From: Gemmataceae bacterium
GTDB taxonomy: Bacteria > Planctomycetota > Planctomycetia > Gemmatales > Gemmataceae
NCBI GenBank assembly: GCA_901538445.1
Contig: LR594586.1
Coordinates: 310,001-374,000 of the forward strand
Length of the DNA stretch: 64,000 nt
Direction: 5' to 3'
Shown here: positions 16,012 to 24,393 of the stretch, piece by piece
Numbering within the stretch: the stretch's first letter is position 1
Layout: each line of letters opens with the position of its first letter
The notes under the pieces: generated by a model
Told to the model about the DNA's origin: nothing
Database searches by the model: none
What the model saw: the letters and a program-made list of their open reading frames with translations, nothing else
Position numbers and translations under genes: made by a program

Positions 16012-19000
16012 CCCGCGCGACGAACGCGTTCTGGTCCTCGCCCCGACCGGGCGGGACGCCCGGCTCCTCGCGGACGAGCTCGGCCGGCACGGGCTCGGTG
16101 CCCGCGTCTGCCCGACCCTGGACGGACTGTGTGCCGAGATCGAGGCCGGCGCGGGCGTTGCCGTGCTCGCCGAGGAAGGTCTCCCGCCGGCCGGGCTCGG
16201 GGGCCTGGTCGCGGCCCTCGGCCGCCAGCCGCCGTGGTCGGACCTGCCCCTCCTCGTTCTCACCGGCAAGGGCACGCCGAGTGCCGGGAGCCTCCGCCGC
16301 TTCGAGGTGCTCGAGCCGGTCGCGAACGTCGCCCAGCTCGAGCGCCCCGTTCACACCCGCACGCTCGTGAGCGCCGTACGGTCCGCCCTCCGGGCCCGCC
16401 GCCGCCAGTACGACGTCCGCGACCACATGGCGGAGCGGGAGCGGCAGTCGGAAGCCTTGAGGGACCGCGAGGCGCGGCTCGAGCTCGCCGTCGACATTGC
16501 CCACATGGGCGTGTTCGAGATCGACCTCGTCACCGACGCCGTCCTGGTGAACGAGCCGGGCCGCGTCATCTACGGGTGGGCGGACGCCCGCACCACCTTC
16601 GCCCGCGTGCAGACCCACTTCCACCCGGCCGACAAAGAACACGTCCTGGAGCAGGTCGGGCGCGCGTTCGACCCGAACGGCCCGGGAACGTTTGAGGTGG
16701 AGCAGCGGATCGTCCGCACCGACCTCGAGGTGCGGTGGGTCCGGGTGCGCGGGCGGGCGGTGTTCGACGGCCGCGGGGCGGACCGGCGGGCGGTCCGGTG
16801 CGTCGGAACCTACCTGGACGTGACCGACCGGAAGGCGGCCGAGGAGCGGTTCCGGCTGATGGCCGACGCCATCCCGCAGATCGTCTGGATCACCGACGCG
16901 GACGGCCGGACCGAGTTCTTCAACCGCCAGTGGGAGGCGTACACCGGGGCCCGGTACGAGCCGTCGACGGCCGCGGGTGTTGCCGCGGCCCACCTGCACC
17001 CGGACGACGGGCCGCCGACGCTCGCCGCGTTTGCAGAGGCGCGACGAACAGGCACCACCTTCCAGGTCGAGCACCGCATCCGGTCGGCGACAGGCGCGTA
17101 CCGGTGGTTCCTGGTCCGGGCCGAGCCCCACCGGGACCCCGGGACCGGTGAGATCCTCCGCTGGTTCGGGACGTCCACCGACATCCACGATGCGAAGACG
17201 GCAGAGGAGCGTGAGCGGGGGCTGTTGGCCGCGGCAGCCGAGGCGAACGCCCAGTTCCGCGCCCTGTTCGAGCAGGCCACCGCCGGCATCGCCCGCACCG
17301 ACGCCACCGGCCGGTTCACCCTGGTCAACCCGCGGTTCTGCGAGATCGTCGGGTACCGTGAGCCCGAGCTGCTCGGGACGCGAATGCAGGACCTCACGCA
17401 CCCCGACGACCTGCCGCAGAACCTCGAACAGTTCGGGCGGCTCGTGGCCGGCGGGCCGGGGTTCGTGATCGAGAAGCGGTACGTCAGGAAGGACGGGGCG
17501 ACCGTGTGGGTGAGCAACTCGGTCACCGCCGTCCGCGACGCCGGCGGGGCCATCGCCTCGGTCGTGGCGGTCACCCTGGACGTGACCGACCGCAAGCGGG
17601 CGGAGGCGGCGCTCCGCCAGAGCGAGGAGCGGCTCACCCTGGCCCAGCGGGCGGCGCGCGTGGGAACTTGGGACTGGAACCTCGTCACCGGCGAGGTGGT
17701 GTGGTCGGAGGGCCTGTACCTGCTCCTCGACCTGGCCCCCGGCGAGATCACCCCGACGGGCGACGCCTGGCGGGGGATCATCCACCCGGACGACCTGCCG
17801 GGGGCGGGCCGGTTGGTGGAGGAGGCGATCCGCACCGGCGGCGACTTATACGCCGAGTACCGCGCCCGGCGGAGGGACGGGTCGTACGTGTGGGTGGCGT
17901 CGAAGGGGCGGGCGTACCTGGCTCCCGACGGCACTCCGACCCGGTTCGTGGGGGTGAACTACGACATCACACAGCGGAAGCGGGTGGAGGACGAACTCGC
18001 GGCGAGCGAGGCCAGGTTCCGGGCGTTCATGGACCACAGCCCGGCCGCAGCCTGGGTGACCGATGACGACGGCACCATCCGGTATCTGAGCGCGACGTAC
18101 CGCCGGCTGTTCCGGCTGCCCGACCGGGATCTCGCCGGGGCGTCCGTGTTCGACGTGTACCCGGCCGACCTCGCCCGGCTGTACGTGGACAACATGCGGC
18201 GGGTGACGGCGACCGGCCGGCCGGTCGAAGCGGTCGAGCCGTGCCCCCGCCCGGACGGCACGACCGGCCAGTTCCTGGTGTACAAGTTCCCGCTCCCGGG
18301 CGACGAGCGGCTGGTCGGCGGGGTGGCCATCGACATCACCGAGCGGCTCCGGGCCGAGGAAGAGTTGCGGGCCGCCGACCGCCGGAAGGACGACTTCCTG
18401 GCCCTCCTCGCACACGAGCTCAGAAACCCTCTGGCACCGGTCAGAAACGGCCTCCAGGTGATCCGCCTGTCGCCGGACCGGGCCGCCCGCGAGCGGGCGC
18501 AGGCGATCATGGACCGGCAACTCGCCCACATGGTGCGGCTGATCGACGACCTGCTCGACGTGTCCCGGATCAGTCGCAACAAAATGGACCTCCGCCGCGA
18601 CCGGCTGCTCCTGTCCGACGTGGTGTCGAGCGCCGCCGAGACGGTACGGCCGGCGATCGATGCCGCGAGCCACGAGCTGACCGTGTCCCTTCCGGACGAG
18701 CCCGTGTACCTCGACGCGGACCTGACGCGGCTCGCCCAGGTGTTCGGGAACATCCTGACGAACGCCGCCAAGTACACCCCCCCGGGCGGGCGGATCCGGC
18801 TCGCGGCGGTCACGCGGGGTGACTGGGCGGAGGTGACCGTCTCGGACAACGGGATCGGCATCCCGGCCGAGTCGCTCCCCACCATCTTCGACATGTTCGC
18901 GCAGGTCGACCGCTCCATCGAGCGGTCGGCCGGGGGCTTGGGGATCGGCCTCGCGCTCGTCCGCGGCCTGGTCGAGATGCACGGCGGGAGCGTCACCGCC

Positions 19001-19474
19001 TCGAGTGACGGGCCGGGCCGGGGGTCCACGTTCACTGTCCGGCTGCCGATCCTCCGATCGAGCCGAACGGTCGCGGCACCCGCCCTGAATGGGAAGGCGG
19101 CCATCGACGGCTCCGGTCGTCGCGTACTGGTCGTGGACGACAACGTCGACTCGGCCGAGTCGATGGCCGAGATGCTCCGGCTCCTCGGGTACACCGTGGC
19201 CGTCGCGCACGACGGAGTGCAGGCCGTCGAGGCGGCCGAGCGCGTCCGACCGGACGTGGTGCTGATGGACGTCGGCATGCCCCACATGAACGGGCTCGAC
19301 GCCACCCGGGCGATCCGCAAGCGGCCGTGGGGACGAGAGCCGATCATCGTGGCCCTGACCGGGTGGGGGCAGGAGGGCGATCGGAACCGCTCACGGGAGG
19401 CCGGCTGCAACGGCCACCTTGTGAAGCCGGTCAGCCTGCCGGACCTACAGAACCTGCTCGGGGAGTTGGCGTAG
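15971..19474 (+). CDS. Hybrid sensor histidine kinase: pseudo-receiver, five PAS, HisKA-HATPase, receiver
   Basis: This 1167-residue soluble kinase has, in order, an N-terminal receiver-like domain lacking the phospho-Asp (about residues 18-145), and PAS domains near 170-290, 293-415, 427-550, 556-675 and 680-800. HisKA follows with phospho-His815 in LLAHELRNPL, then an ATPase with NILTNAAKYTPPGG, VSDNGIGI and GGLGIGLAL. A C-terminal receiver has Asp1100 in VVLMDVGMP and a lysine in VKPVS. It autophosphorylates and passes phosphate to its own receiver. No transmembrane helix is seen, so cytosolic signals are sensed. The start overlaps the KaiC-like gene; an in-frame GTG at 15998 after GAGGG is an alternative that shortens the overlap to 14 bases. 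No separate output regulator follows. Confidence 0.93.
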   Translation: MPSPARATPVTGSDPRDERVLVLAPTGRDARLLADELGRHGLGARVCPTLDGLCAEIEAGAGVAVLAEEGLPPAGLGGLVAALGRQPPWSDLPLLVLTGKGTPSAGSLRRFEVLEPVANVAQLERPVHTRTLVSAVRSALRARRRQYDVRDHMAERERQSEALRDREARLELAVDIAHMGVFEIDLVTDAVLVNEPGRVIYGWADARTTFARVQTHFHPADKEHVLEQVGRAFDPNGPGTFEVEQRIVRTDLEVRWVRVRGRAVFDGRGADRRAVRCVGTYLDVTDRKAAEERFRLMADAIPQIVWITDADGRTEFFNRQWEAYTGARYEPSTAAGVAAAHLHPDDGPPTLAAFAEARRTGTTFQVEHRIRSATGAYRWFLVRAEPHRDPGTGEILRWFGTSTDIHDAKTAEERERGLLAAAAEANAQFRALFEQATAGIARTDATGRFTLVNPRFCEIVGYREPELLGTRMQDLTHPDDLPQNLEQFGRLVAGGPGFVIEKRYVRKDGATVWVSNSVTAVRDAGGAIASVVAVTLDVTDRKRAEAALRQSEERLTLAQRAARVGTWDWNLVTGEVVWSEGLYLLLDLAPGEITPTGDAWRGIIHPDDLPGAGRLVEEAIRTGGDLYAEYRARRRDGSYVWVASKGRAYLAPDGTPTRFVGVNYDITQRKRVEDELAASEARFRAFMDHSPAAAWVTDDDGTIRYLSATYRRLFRLPDRDLAGASVFDVYPADLARLYVDNMRRVTATGRPVEAVEPCPRPDGTTGQFLVYKFPLPGDERLVGGVAIDITERLRAEEELRAADRRKDDFLALLAHELRNPLAPVRNGLQVIRLSPDRAARERAQAIMDRQLAHMVRLIDDLLDVSRISRNKMDLRRDRLLLSDVVSSAAETVRPAIDAASHELTVSLPDEPVYLDADLTRLAQVFGNILTNAAKYTPPGGRIRLAAVTRGDWAEVTVSDNGIGIPAESLPTIFDMFAQVDRSIERSAGGLGIGLALVRGLVEMHGGSVTASSDGPGRGSTFTVRLPILRSSRTVAAPALNGKAAIDGSGRRVLVVDDNVDSAESMAEMLRLLGYTVAVAHDGVQAVEAAERVRPDVVLMDVGMPHMNGLDATRAIRKRPWGREPIIVALTGWGQEGDRNRSREAGCNGHLVKPVSLPDLQNLLGELA

Positions 19475-19859
19475 GGTTGGGGCGCGGGGGCCGCTCCTCC
19501 GTCCTTGGAGCCGCGCGCCGGTCAGCCTGGACCAGAACGCCCCGACGACGAGTCTGCTGGCGCGGAGCGGGGCACCCTGGGCCGGCCGGGGGTGGGAAAC
19601 CATTGGGACACGATTCACCGAAAACGGCTCTGATACGCCCAACGATGAGCAGGGGTCCAGACTTGTTACCGTGGCAAGTAGGCCAGAAACATATCAACTT
19701 ACTGATAAGTCCACGTCGGTTTGCGATGCTGAATATCGATATTTAAATCCTTACCGTTCTCCATCTCCACGTTCCAATCCTCGCCGGGTAACTCTCCCCT
19801 CTCACCGCAAGACCTGTTTACCGCTTCCATCACGCCCCGAAACCGCCCGACCTCGCGTC
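19475..19859. other. Gap after the hybrid kinase with tRNA-like sequence and AT-rich stretch
   Basis: This region of about 385 bases has no supported gene. From about 19640 it becomes AT-rich and includes the 12-base palindrome AATATCGATATT (19732-19743). A minus-strand reading (19699-19795) looks like a protein C-terminus (EDWNVEMENGKDLNIDIQ, ending TWTYQ), possibly a remnant. A match to the tRNA-Gln 3' end lies at 19771-19793. Confidence 0.5.
19771..19793 (+). repeat. Imperfect direct repeat of the tRNA-Gln 3' end (possible decayed att site)
   Basis: The 23 bases match 14017-14039 (T arm through acceptor end plus two bases) at 21 positions, including an unbroken run GCCGGGTAACT. The rest of a tRNA is not present. 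The spacing of 5754 bases encloses exactly the KaiC-like and hybrid kinase genes. No integrase gene was found, so the attachment-site reading is an inference. Confidence 0.45.
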
Positions 19860-20771
19860 TCATGTCACGAGTCTGGTTGTCCAGCCGCCGAGCAGGATCG
19901 CGGCCTTGCGCCACTTCGGAACCCGCACCCGGCCCGACAGCACGTCGTAGTCGCGCCTCTCGATCTCCGTCAGAAGGCCGCGGTACGTCCCGCACATCAC
20001 GCGGAAGATCGCCCGACCCTCGGGTGTGAGCAGCGCTTCCAGCGGCTCGGCCCGCCGGTAATACTCCCACGCTCGGGCGGCCTGGAACCGCATCATCTCG
20101 CGGAACGCACCGCTCCTCGCATTCCACGTGCCGGGTTCACACCCGAAGCGCGCCAACTCGTCGAGGGGCAGGTACACCCGGCCGTTGGCGGCGTCCTCGG
20201 CGAGGTCGCGGAGGATGTTGGTGAGTTGGAACGCAATCCCCGCGGCTTCGGCCGGTGCGAGAGTCTGCTCGAACGTGGCACCGGAGCGGAGGCCCCAGAC
20301 GCGGACGCAGGCGAGTCCGACGGCAGACGCCACGCGGTAGCAATACGGGTACAACTCGGCAAACGCCGCGAACCGCACCGGCTCGAGGTCTCCCTCGACG
20401 CCGTCGATCACGTCGTCGAGGAATCTCACCGGGACGCCGTAGCGTTGGACCGTGGCCGCGAGGGCGGGGAACACGGGGTGCGTGAAGCGACCCTGAAGTG
20501 ACGCGGCGAGGCCGCTGCGCCAGGCGGCGAGGTTCGCTCGCTTCGCGGCGACGGGGGCGGGTTCGTCGGCGAGGTCGTCGGTGATCCGCATGAAGGCGTA
20601 GAGCGCGTCCATCGCCCGGCGCTTGGCCGGGGGCAGGAGGCGGAACGCGAGCGGGAACGAACTGTTCGCACGGGCGGTGACGGCGCGGCACACCGCGAAC
20701 GACCTCTCGCGGCCGCCCGCGGCGAGCGGCGCGCGCCCGGGGTGAACGGCGGTCGCGGCGGGGCCGGTCAC
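19860..20771 (-). CDS. Squalene/phytoene synthase family protein
   Basis: The 303-residue enzyme belongs to the head-to-head prenyl synthases that join two prenyl diphosphates. The first aspartate motif is in ALYAFMRITDDLADE, and the second is NILRDLAEDAANGRVYLP, both with the metal-binding spacing. GAAFEQ-type and YCYRVASAVGL segments are typical. It could make presqualene diphosphate/squalene (HpnD-like) or phytoene; sequence alone does not decide. The GTG start overlaps the TGA of the upstream adaptor gene (GTGA at 20768-20771), so it is translationally coupled to the exporter genes, implying a lipid-related operon. Confidence 0.9.
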   Translation of the reverse strand: MTGPAATAVHPGRAPLAAGGRERSFAVCRAVTARANSSFPLAFRLLPPAKRRAMDALYAFMRITDDLADEPAPVAAKRANLAAWRSGLAASLQGRFTHPVFPALAATVQRYGVPVRFLDDVIDGVEGDLEPVRFAAFAELYPYCYRVASAVGLACVRVWGLRSGATFEQTLAPAEAAGIAFQLTNILRDLAEDAANGRVYLPLDELARFGCEPGTWNARSGAFREMMRFQAARAWEYYRRAEPLEALLTPEGRAIFRVMCGTYRGLLTEIERRDYDVLSGRVRVPKWRKAAILLGGWTTRLVT

Positions 20772-21901
20772 TGGCCGAGGTTCACGCGGACCCGCTGGCC
20801 GACGCGGAGCGGCGGCTTGCCGGCCGGGGCCGGGTCGCTGACCTCAACGACCGCCTCGAGGACGCGGGTGTCGCTGGGGATCAGCCCCTCGGTCCGCTTC
20901 GGGAGGAACGTGCCGCCGACCCGTTTCACGACGCCCTTGTACGTGAGCTTCGGGTCCGCGTTGTCGTAGATGGTGACCTCGCGGCCGATGAGTTCGTTAG
21001 ACACGCGGTGCGCGAAGTCGGCCTCGATCTCGGCCCGCACGACCCGCGCCCCCGCCGGGATGAGCCACAGGGCCGGGTCGCGGGTGCTGATGCCGATGGT
21101 CGCCCCGGGGCTGATCTTCACCTGCTCGACGGTCCCGGCGGTCCGGGCCTTTATGGTGCAGAGGTCGATGGCCGCCTGGGCCTTGTCCACCTCGGCCTCG
21201 GCCTGCATCACCCCGGCCTCCGCCTGCTTCACGTGGACCTGGGGGTCCGCGGCCTTGAGCGCCGCGAGTTCGGCCCCCTTGATGGCGTGCTCGTTCTTGG
21301 CGACGAGCCAGTCGACGTTCGCCTTGTAAAGGTCCGCGTTGCTGCCGAGCCGGGCCGGCCACTCGCCCTCGGGGATCTTCTCGGCCTTGTAGTTCTTCTC
21401 CAGGTTCCCCTTGATGAGGTTGTACAGGTCGCCCTGCGACTTCATCTTGTCGCCGGCGGCCTCGACCACCTGCTTGAGCACGTCCACCTTCTTGCCGTGC
21501 TGCTGGGCCCCCTCCCGGGCCTCGGCGACCTTCGTCTGCTGCACGGCGACGGCGGCGTTGGCCCGCTCCAGGTCGCGCTTCAGGATGGTCGTGTCGAAGG
21601 CGTACAGCTTGTCGCCGGCCTTCACGTCCTGGCCGTCCTTGACGAACACCTCGGAGACGACGCCCGACTGCAGCACGGTCGGCAGCCCGTAGGTGACCGG
21701 GGGCGGGTCGCTGTCCACGGTGCCCATGGTGATCGGGCCGCCGGCCCTCGTGCCGGCGGGTGCGGCCGGGTTGGCCGACTTCGGCTCCGCGGACGGCTGC
21801 GTGCCGTTGTTGGCGAGCGCCCCCGCCCCGACGAGCGTGCCCACGAGCAGGACCACGCCCAGGACGAACGCCACCGGCTGTAAGCGTCGAAGCCATTTCA
21901 T
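20768..21901 (-). CDS. Periplasmic adaptor subunit of an ABC exporter (HlyD/DevB-like)
   Basis: This 377-residue protein has an N-terminal membrane anchor (PVAFVLGVVLLVGTLVGAGA). A biotinyl-lipoyl half-motif follows (GVVSEVFVKDGQDVKAGDKL), then a long coiled-coil hairpin of about 150 residues (roughly 105-255), the second lipoyl half (ARTAGTVEQVKISPGATIG) and a beta-barrel region. This is the membrane fusion protein layout of DevB/HlyD. It would bridge the inner-membrane permease DevC-like protein to an outer-membrane channel, which is not encoded nearby. It lies downstream of the ATPase across a repeat-filled gap and overlaps the squalene/phytoene synthase gene by four bases. Confidence 0.88.
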   Translation of the reverse strand: MKWLRRLQPVAFVLGVVLLVGTLVGAGALANNGTQPSAEPKSANPAAPAGTRAGGPITMGTVDSDPPPVTYGLPTVLQSGVVSEVFVKDGQDVKAGDKLYAFDTTILKRDLERANAAVAVQQTKVAEAREGAQQHGKKVDVLKQVVEAAGDKMKSQGDLYNLIKGNLEKNYKAEKIPEGEWPARLGSNADLYKANVDWLVAKNEHAIKGAELAALKAADPQVHVKQAEAGVMQAEAEVDKAQAAIDLCTIKARTAGTVEQVKISPGATIGISTRDPALWLIPAGARVVRAEIEADFAHRVSNELIGREVTIYDNADPKLTYKGVVKRVGGTFLPKRTEGLIPSDTRVLEAVVEVSDPAPAGKPPLRVGQRVRVNLGQ

Positions 21902-21958
21902 GGCGGGCTCCCTTCAAGTCAGGGGCGGGGGGCCTTGCGGCCACCGGTGCTTGTCTTC

Positions 21959-22088
21959 GCCCTCTCCCCTTGCGGGAGAGGGCAGCGAGGCTCTGCGAGC
22001 GGGTGGGGAGTGAAGCCCAGCAAGTCGTTCCGCTCACCCCTCACCCGGCCGCGAAGCGCGGCCACCCTCTCCTTCAAGGCGAGAGGGC
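21959..22088. repeat. REP-like palindromic repeat array (CCCTCTCCC...GGGAGAGGG)
   Basis: The segment GCCCTCTCCCCTTGC/GGGAGAGGGC forms a hairpin at 21959-21983. A second unit at about 22036-22088 carries CACCCGGCCGCGAAGCGCGG and CACCCTCTCC/GAGAGGGC. Similar units recur at 22909-23045. They separate the exporter ATPase and adaptor genes. Confidence 0.85.
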
Positions 22089-22104
22089 ACGAAACCGGTC
22101 CGCG

Positions 22105-22839
22105 TCAGTGCTTGTGGTCCAGTGACCGCCGTTCCAGGTGGCCGTCTTCCAGGTGGTAGTACACGTCCACGAACGGGAGCAGCCGGTGGTCGTGCGACAC
22201 GACCAGGATCGACGCCCGGCGCTCGTGGGCCGCGTCCCGCAGCAACTCGATCACCTTCTGACCGTTCTCCCAGTCGAGGGCGCTGGTCGGCTCGTCGGCG
22301 AACACGAAGTTCGGGTTCTTTACCAGGGCGCGGGCGATGGCCACCCGCTGCTTCTCCCCGCCGGATAGTTGCGCCGGCTTCTTGTGCTTGTTCTTCTCGA
22401 GGCCGAGCTTGTCCAGCATCTCGTCGGCCCGGTGCCGGGCCTCGCCGCTGCCGAGGCTCCCGCCCCACTTCAGCACGATTTCGAGCTGCTGCCGGGCCGT
22501 GAGCGCCGGGAACAGGTTGTACCCCTGGAACACGAACCCGGTGTGCCGGCGGCGGTACTCCTCGCGCTCCTTCGGGGTGAGGTGCCACACCTCGCGGAGC
22601 CGGCCGTCGTCCTCGGCCAGCACCTGCCCGCTGTCTGGCTCCAGGAGCCCCGAGAGAACCGCGAGCAGGGTCGATTTGCCCGACCCGCTCGGCCCCATCA
22701 GGAGCACCAGCTCGCCGGGGTGCAGGTCGATCGACACGTTGTGCAGCGTCGTCCGCCGGGTCGCACCGTCCCCGTAGGTCTTGACGAGGTTGACCCCTCG
22801 GAGTGACGGCGCAGTCTTCGTGGCGGTCGCGGGCATCAC
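22105..22839 (-). CDS. ABC transporter ATP-binding protein (DevA/LolD/MacB-type)
   Basis: The 244-residue ATPase has Walker A GPSGSGKST (about residue 50), Q-loop FVFQGYNLFPALTA, signature LSGGEKQRVAIARAL, Walker B NFVFADEPTSALDWE and the H-loop VVSHDHRLLPF. The Q-loop with NLFPALTA and the single short domain place it in the group that powers FtsX-type permeases (DevA, LolD, MacB). It acts with the permease encoded upstream and the adaptor encoded downstream, all on the minus strand. The gaps on each side are 200-300 bases and hold REP-like repeats, which could change expression ratios. Confidence 0.92.
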   Translation of the reverse strand: MMPATATKTAPSLRGVNLVKTYGDGATRRTTLHNVSIDLHPGELVLLMGPSGSGKSTLLAVLSGLLEPDSGQVLAEDDGRLREVWHLTPKEREEYRRRHTGFVFQGYNLFPALTARQQLEIVLKWGGSLGSGEARHRADEMLDKLGLEKNKHKKPAQLSGGEKQRVAIARALVKNPNFVFADEPTSALDWENGQKVIELLRDAAHERRASILVVSHDHRLLPFVDVYYHLEDGHLERRSLDHKH

Positions 22840-23140
22840 AAAAAACTCGGAACGCGGAATTCGGAATCAGGACGCCGCCACCTCGACACCTCTGACCGCC
22901 TCGCTTCTGCCCTCTCCCCTCCGCGGGAGAGGGTGGCCGCGCTTCGCGGCCGGGTGAGGGGGGCGAGCCCTAACCCCTCAAGTGCCTATTCCCCTCACCC
23001 GCCGCTCGAAGACTCGCGGCACCCTCTCCCGCAAGGGGAGAGGGCAAAACCAAGCCAACCGAACCCGGGCTCAGCGACCCGCGGTGCAGCGGCGTTCGTT
23101 CCGCACTCCGCACTCCGCACCCCGCGTTCCGCACTCCACG
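22840..23140. other. Intergenic region made almost entirely of repeats
   Basis: Between the exporter permease and ATPase genes there is no ORF of its own. The ATPase end carries an ACTCGGAACGCGGAATTCGG element (22847-22866). REP-like units follow at 22909-23045, and a TTCCGCACTCCGCACTCCGC element lies at 23099-23137, next to the permease 3' end. Confidence 0.75.
22909..23045. repeat. Inverted pair of REP-like units
   Basis: The unit at 22909-22965 (CCCTCTCCCC...GGGAGAGGGTGGCCG...GGGTGAGGG) and the unit at 22991-23045 (CCCTCACCCG...CACCCTCTCC...GGGAGAGGGC) are in opposite orientation, so they can pair over more than 100 bases. They match the units at 21959-22088. Confidence 0.8.
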
Positions 23141-24268
23141 CTATCTCAAGAGGTTCATCGGCTCGATCAGCTTGACGGACCGCAGCGCGAGCGTGCCCGC
23201 GATCAGCGCCATGCCGACCGTGATGGTCGCCGTGCCGGCGAGTATCTCCCACCGCATGTCCACATCGGTGTTGAACTGCATGGCGAGCGCCCGGAGGCCG
23301 AGGCACACCGGGTACGCGATCGCAATGCCGATGATCCCGACCCAGAACGACTGGGTGATGACCATGAGCGAGATCCGCCACCGCGGGATGCCCAGCGCGA
23401 GCAGGATGGCGAACTCCTTCGCGTTCGCGGCGGTCGCGGAGTACAGCGTCTGGGCCGTGATGACCGCCCCCACGATGAGCCCGAGCAGCGCCGCGTACCC
23501 GATCGCGAGCCCGGCCTTCGTGCGGGTGAGCCAGTACATCCGGGACCGGTACGAGAAGTCCTCGGCGGTGTACGCGACCATGTCGTTGGGGTACTGCGCC
23601 CGGAGTTCGTCCGCGACCTGCTTCGCGCGGGCCGGCGACTCGCACCGGGCCAGGAGGTACGTGACGTGGTCGGGCGGGAGCATCGGGCCCATCAGTTGGC
23701 GGGCGGTGTGCAGCGAGCAGAACACCCACGGGGCCGCGAGGCTCTTGAGCCCCTTCACCGTGCCGACGAGGTGGACCCGCTTGCCGTTGATCTTCGGCTC
23801 GCCGTCGGTGCCGTTGAGGGCGAGCCGCTTCACGTCCGACTCGTCCACGATGATCGCGTACGGCATCGTGAGGGCCTCGCGCTGCTCCTTAGTGAGGAGC
23901 GTGGCCGCGCCGGACGTGCCGTCGTCGAGGAGGCTGCCGAGGAGGAAGCACAGCTCGGTGCCGCCGGTCGGCTTGAAGAAGTTCGCGAAGTTCGAGATGT
24001 ACTGCTCGGGCATCTTCACCCCGTCCATGCCCGCGACCCGGGTCATGTACGAGTTCGGGATCGGCTTCCCGAGGTCCACGCTCGACACCGCGGTGGACCC
24101 GATCCACAGGTCGGCGGTCGTGTTGTCGATCGGGATCGAGGTGATCTTGAACAGCCCGAGGAGCAGCCCGCACTGCAGCGCGATGAGCACCGCCGAGAAC
24201 GTGACCGCGAGCACGCCCGAGGCGTACCGGGTGCGTTCGTGCCAGAGGGTTTGGAGAGCGTAGGACAT
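23141..24268 (-). CDS. ABC transporter permease (DevC-like, FtsX/MacB fold)
   Basis: The 375-residue permease has an N-terminal transmembrane helix (VLAVTFSAVLIALQCGLLLG), a large extracytoplasmic domain of about 220 residues (roughly 45-265), and three C-terminal helices (AALLGLIVGAVITAQTLYSA, then VGIIGIAIAYPVC, then ATITVGMALIAGTLAL). The segment AKEFAILLALGIPRWRI is the coupling-helix signature of FtsX-type permeases. With DevA- and DevB-like partners it should drive ATP-powered export across the envelope; in cyanobacteria such exporters move glycolipids. It follows the asparagine synthase gene after a 114-base repeat-containing gap. Confidence 0.9.
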   Translation of the reverse strand: MSYALQTLWHERTRYASGVLAVTFSAVLIALQCGLLLGLFKITSIPIDNTTADLWIGSTAVSSVDLGKPIPNSYMTRVAGMDGVKMPEQYISNFANFFKPTGGTELCFLLGSLLDDGTSGAATLLTKEQREALTMPYAIIVDESDVKRLALNGTDGEPKINGKRVHLVGTVKGLKSLAAPWVFCSLHTARQLMGPMLPPDHVTYLLARCESPARAKQVADELRAQYPNDMVAYTAEDFSYRSRMYWLTRTKAGLAIGYAALLGLIVGAVITAQTLYSATAANAKEFAILLALGIPRWRISLMVITQSFWVGIIGIAIAYPVCLGLRALAMQFNTDVDMRWEILAGTATITVGMALIAGTLALRSVKLIEPMNLLR

Positions 24269-24272
24269 CGCA

Positions 24273-24393
24273 GTGGTTAGTGGGCAGTGGGCAGTGGGCA
24301 GTTAAAACCCGGGGTCATTCTCAGCTCCGACCAAGTTCCTGGAGCGATCGCGGCAGGGTGCGGTCCGTCCACTGCCCACTTTTCACTGTCCAA
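24273..24393. repeat. GGCAGTGG-type tandem/inverted repeat
   Basis: AGTGGGCAGTGGGCAGTGGG at 24281-24300 is answered by CCACTGCCCAC...CACTGTCCAAC near 24368-24393 on the other side. The same element type occurs at 46436-46542 before purU. Confidence 0.75.

Noticed and set aside
14386-16275. 629-codon minus-strand frame opposite the KaiC-like gene
   Set aside because: It has no protein motif and is explained by codon bias of the KaiC-like gene.
19741-19800. A second tRNA gene
   Set aside because: Only the T-arm and acceptor-like 3' part is present; no D arm, anticodon arm or 5' acceptor strand could be found upstream.
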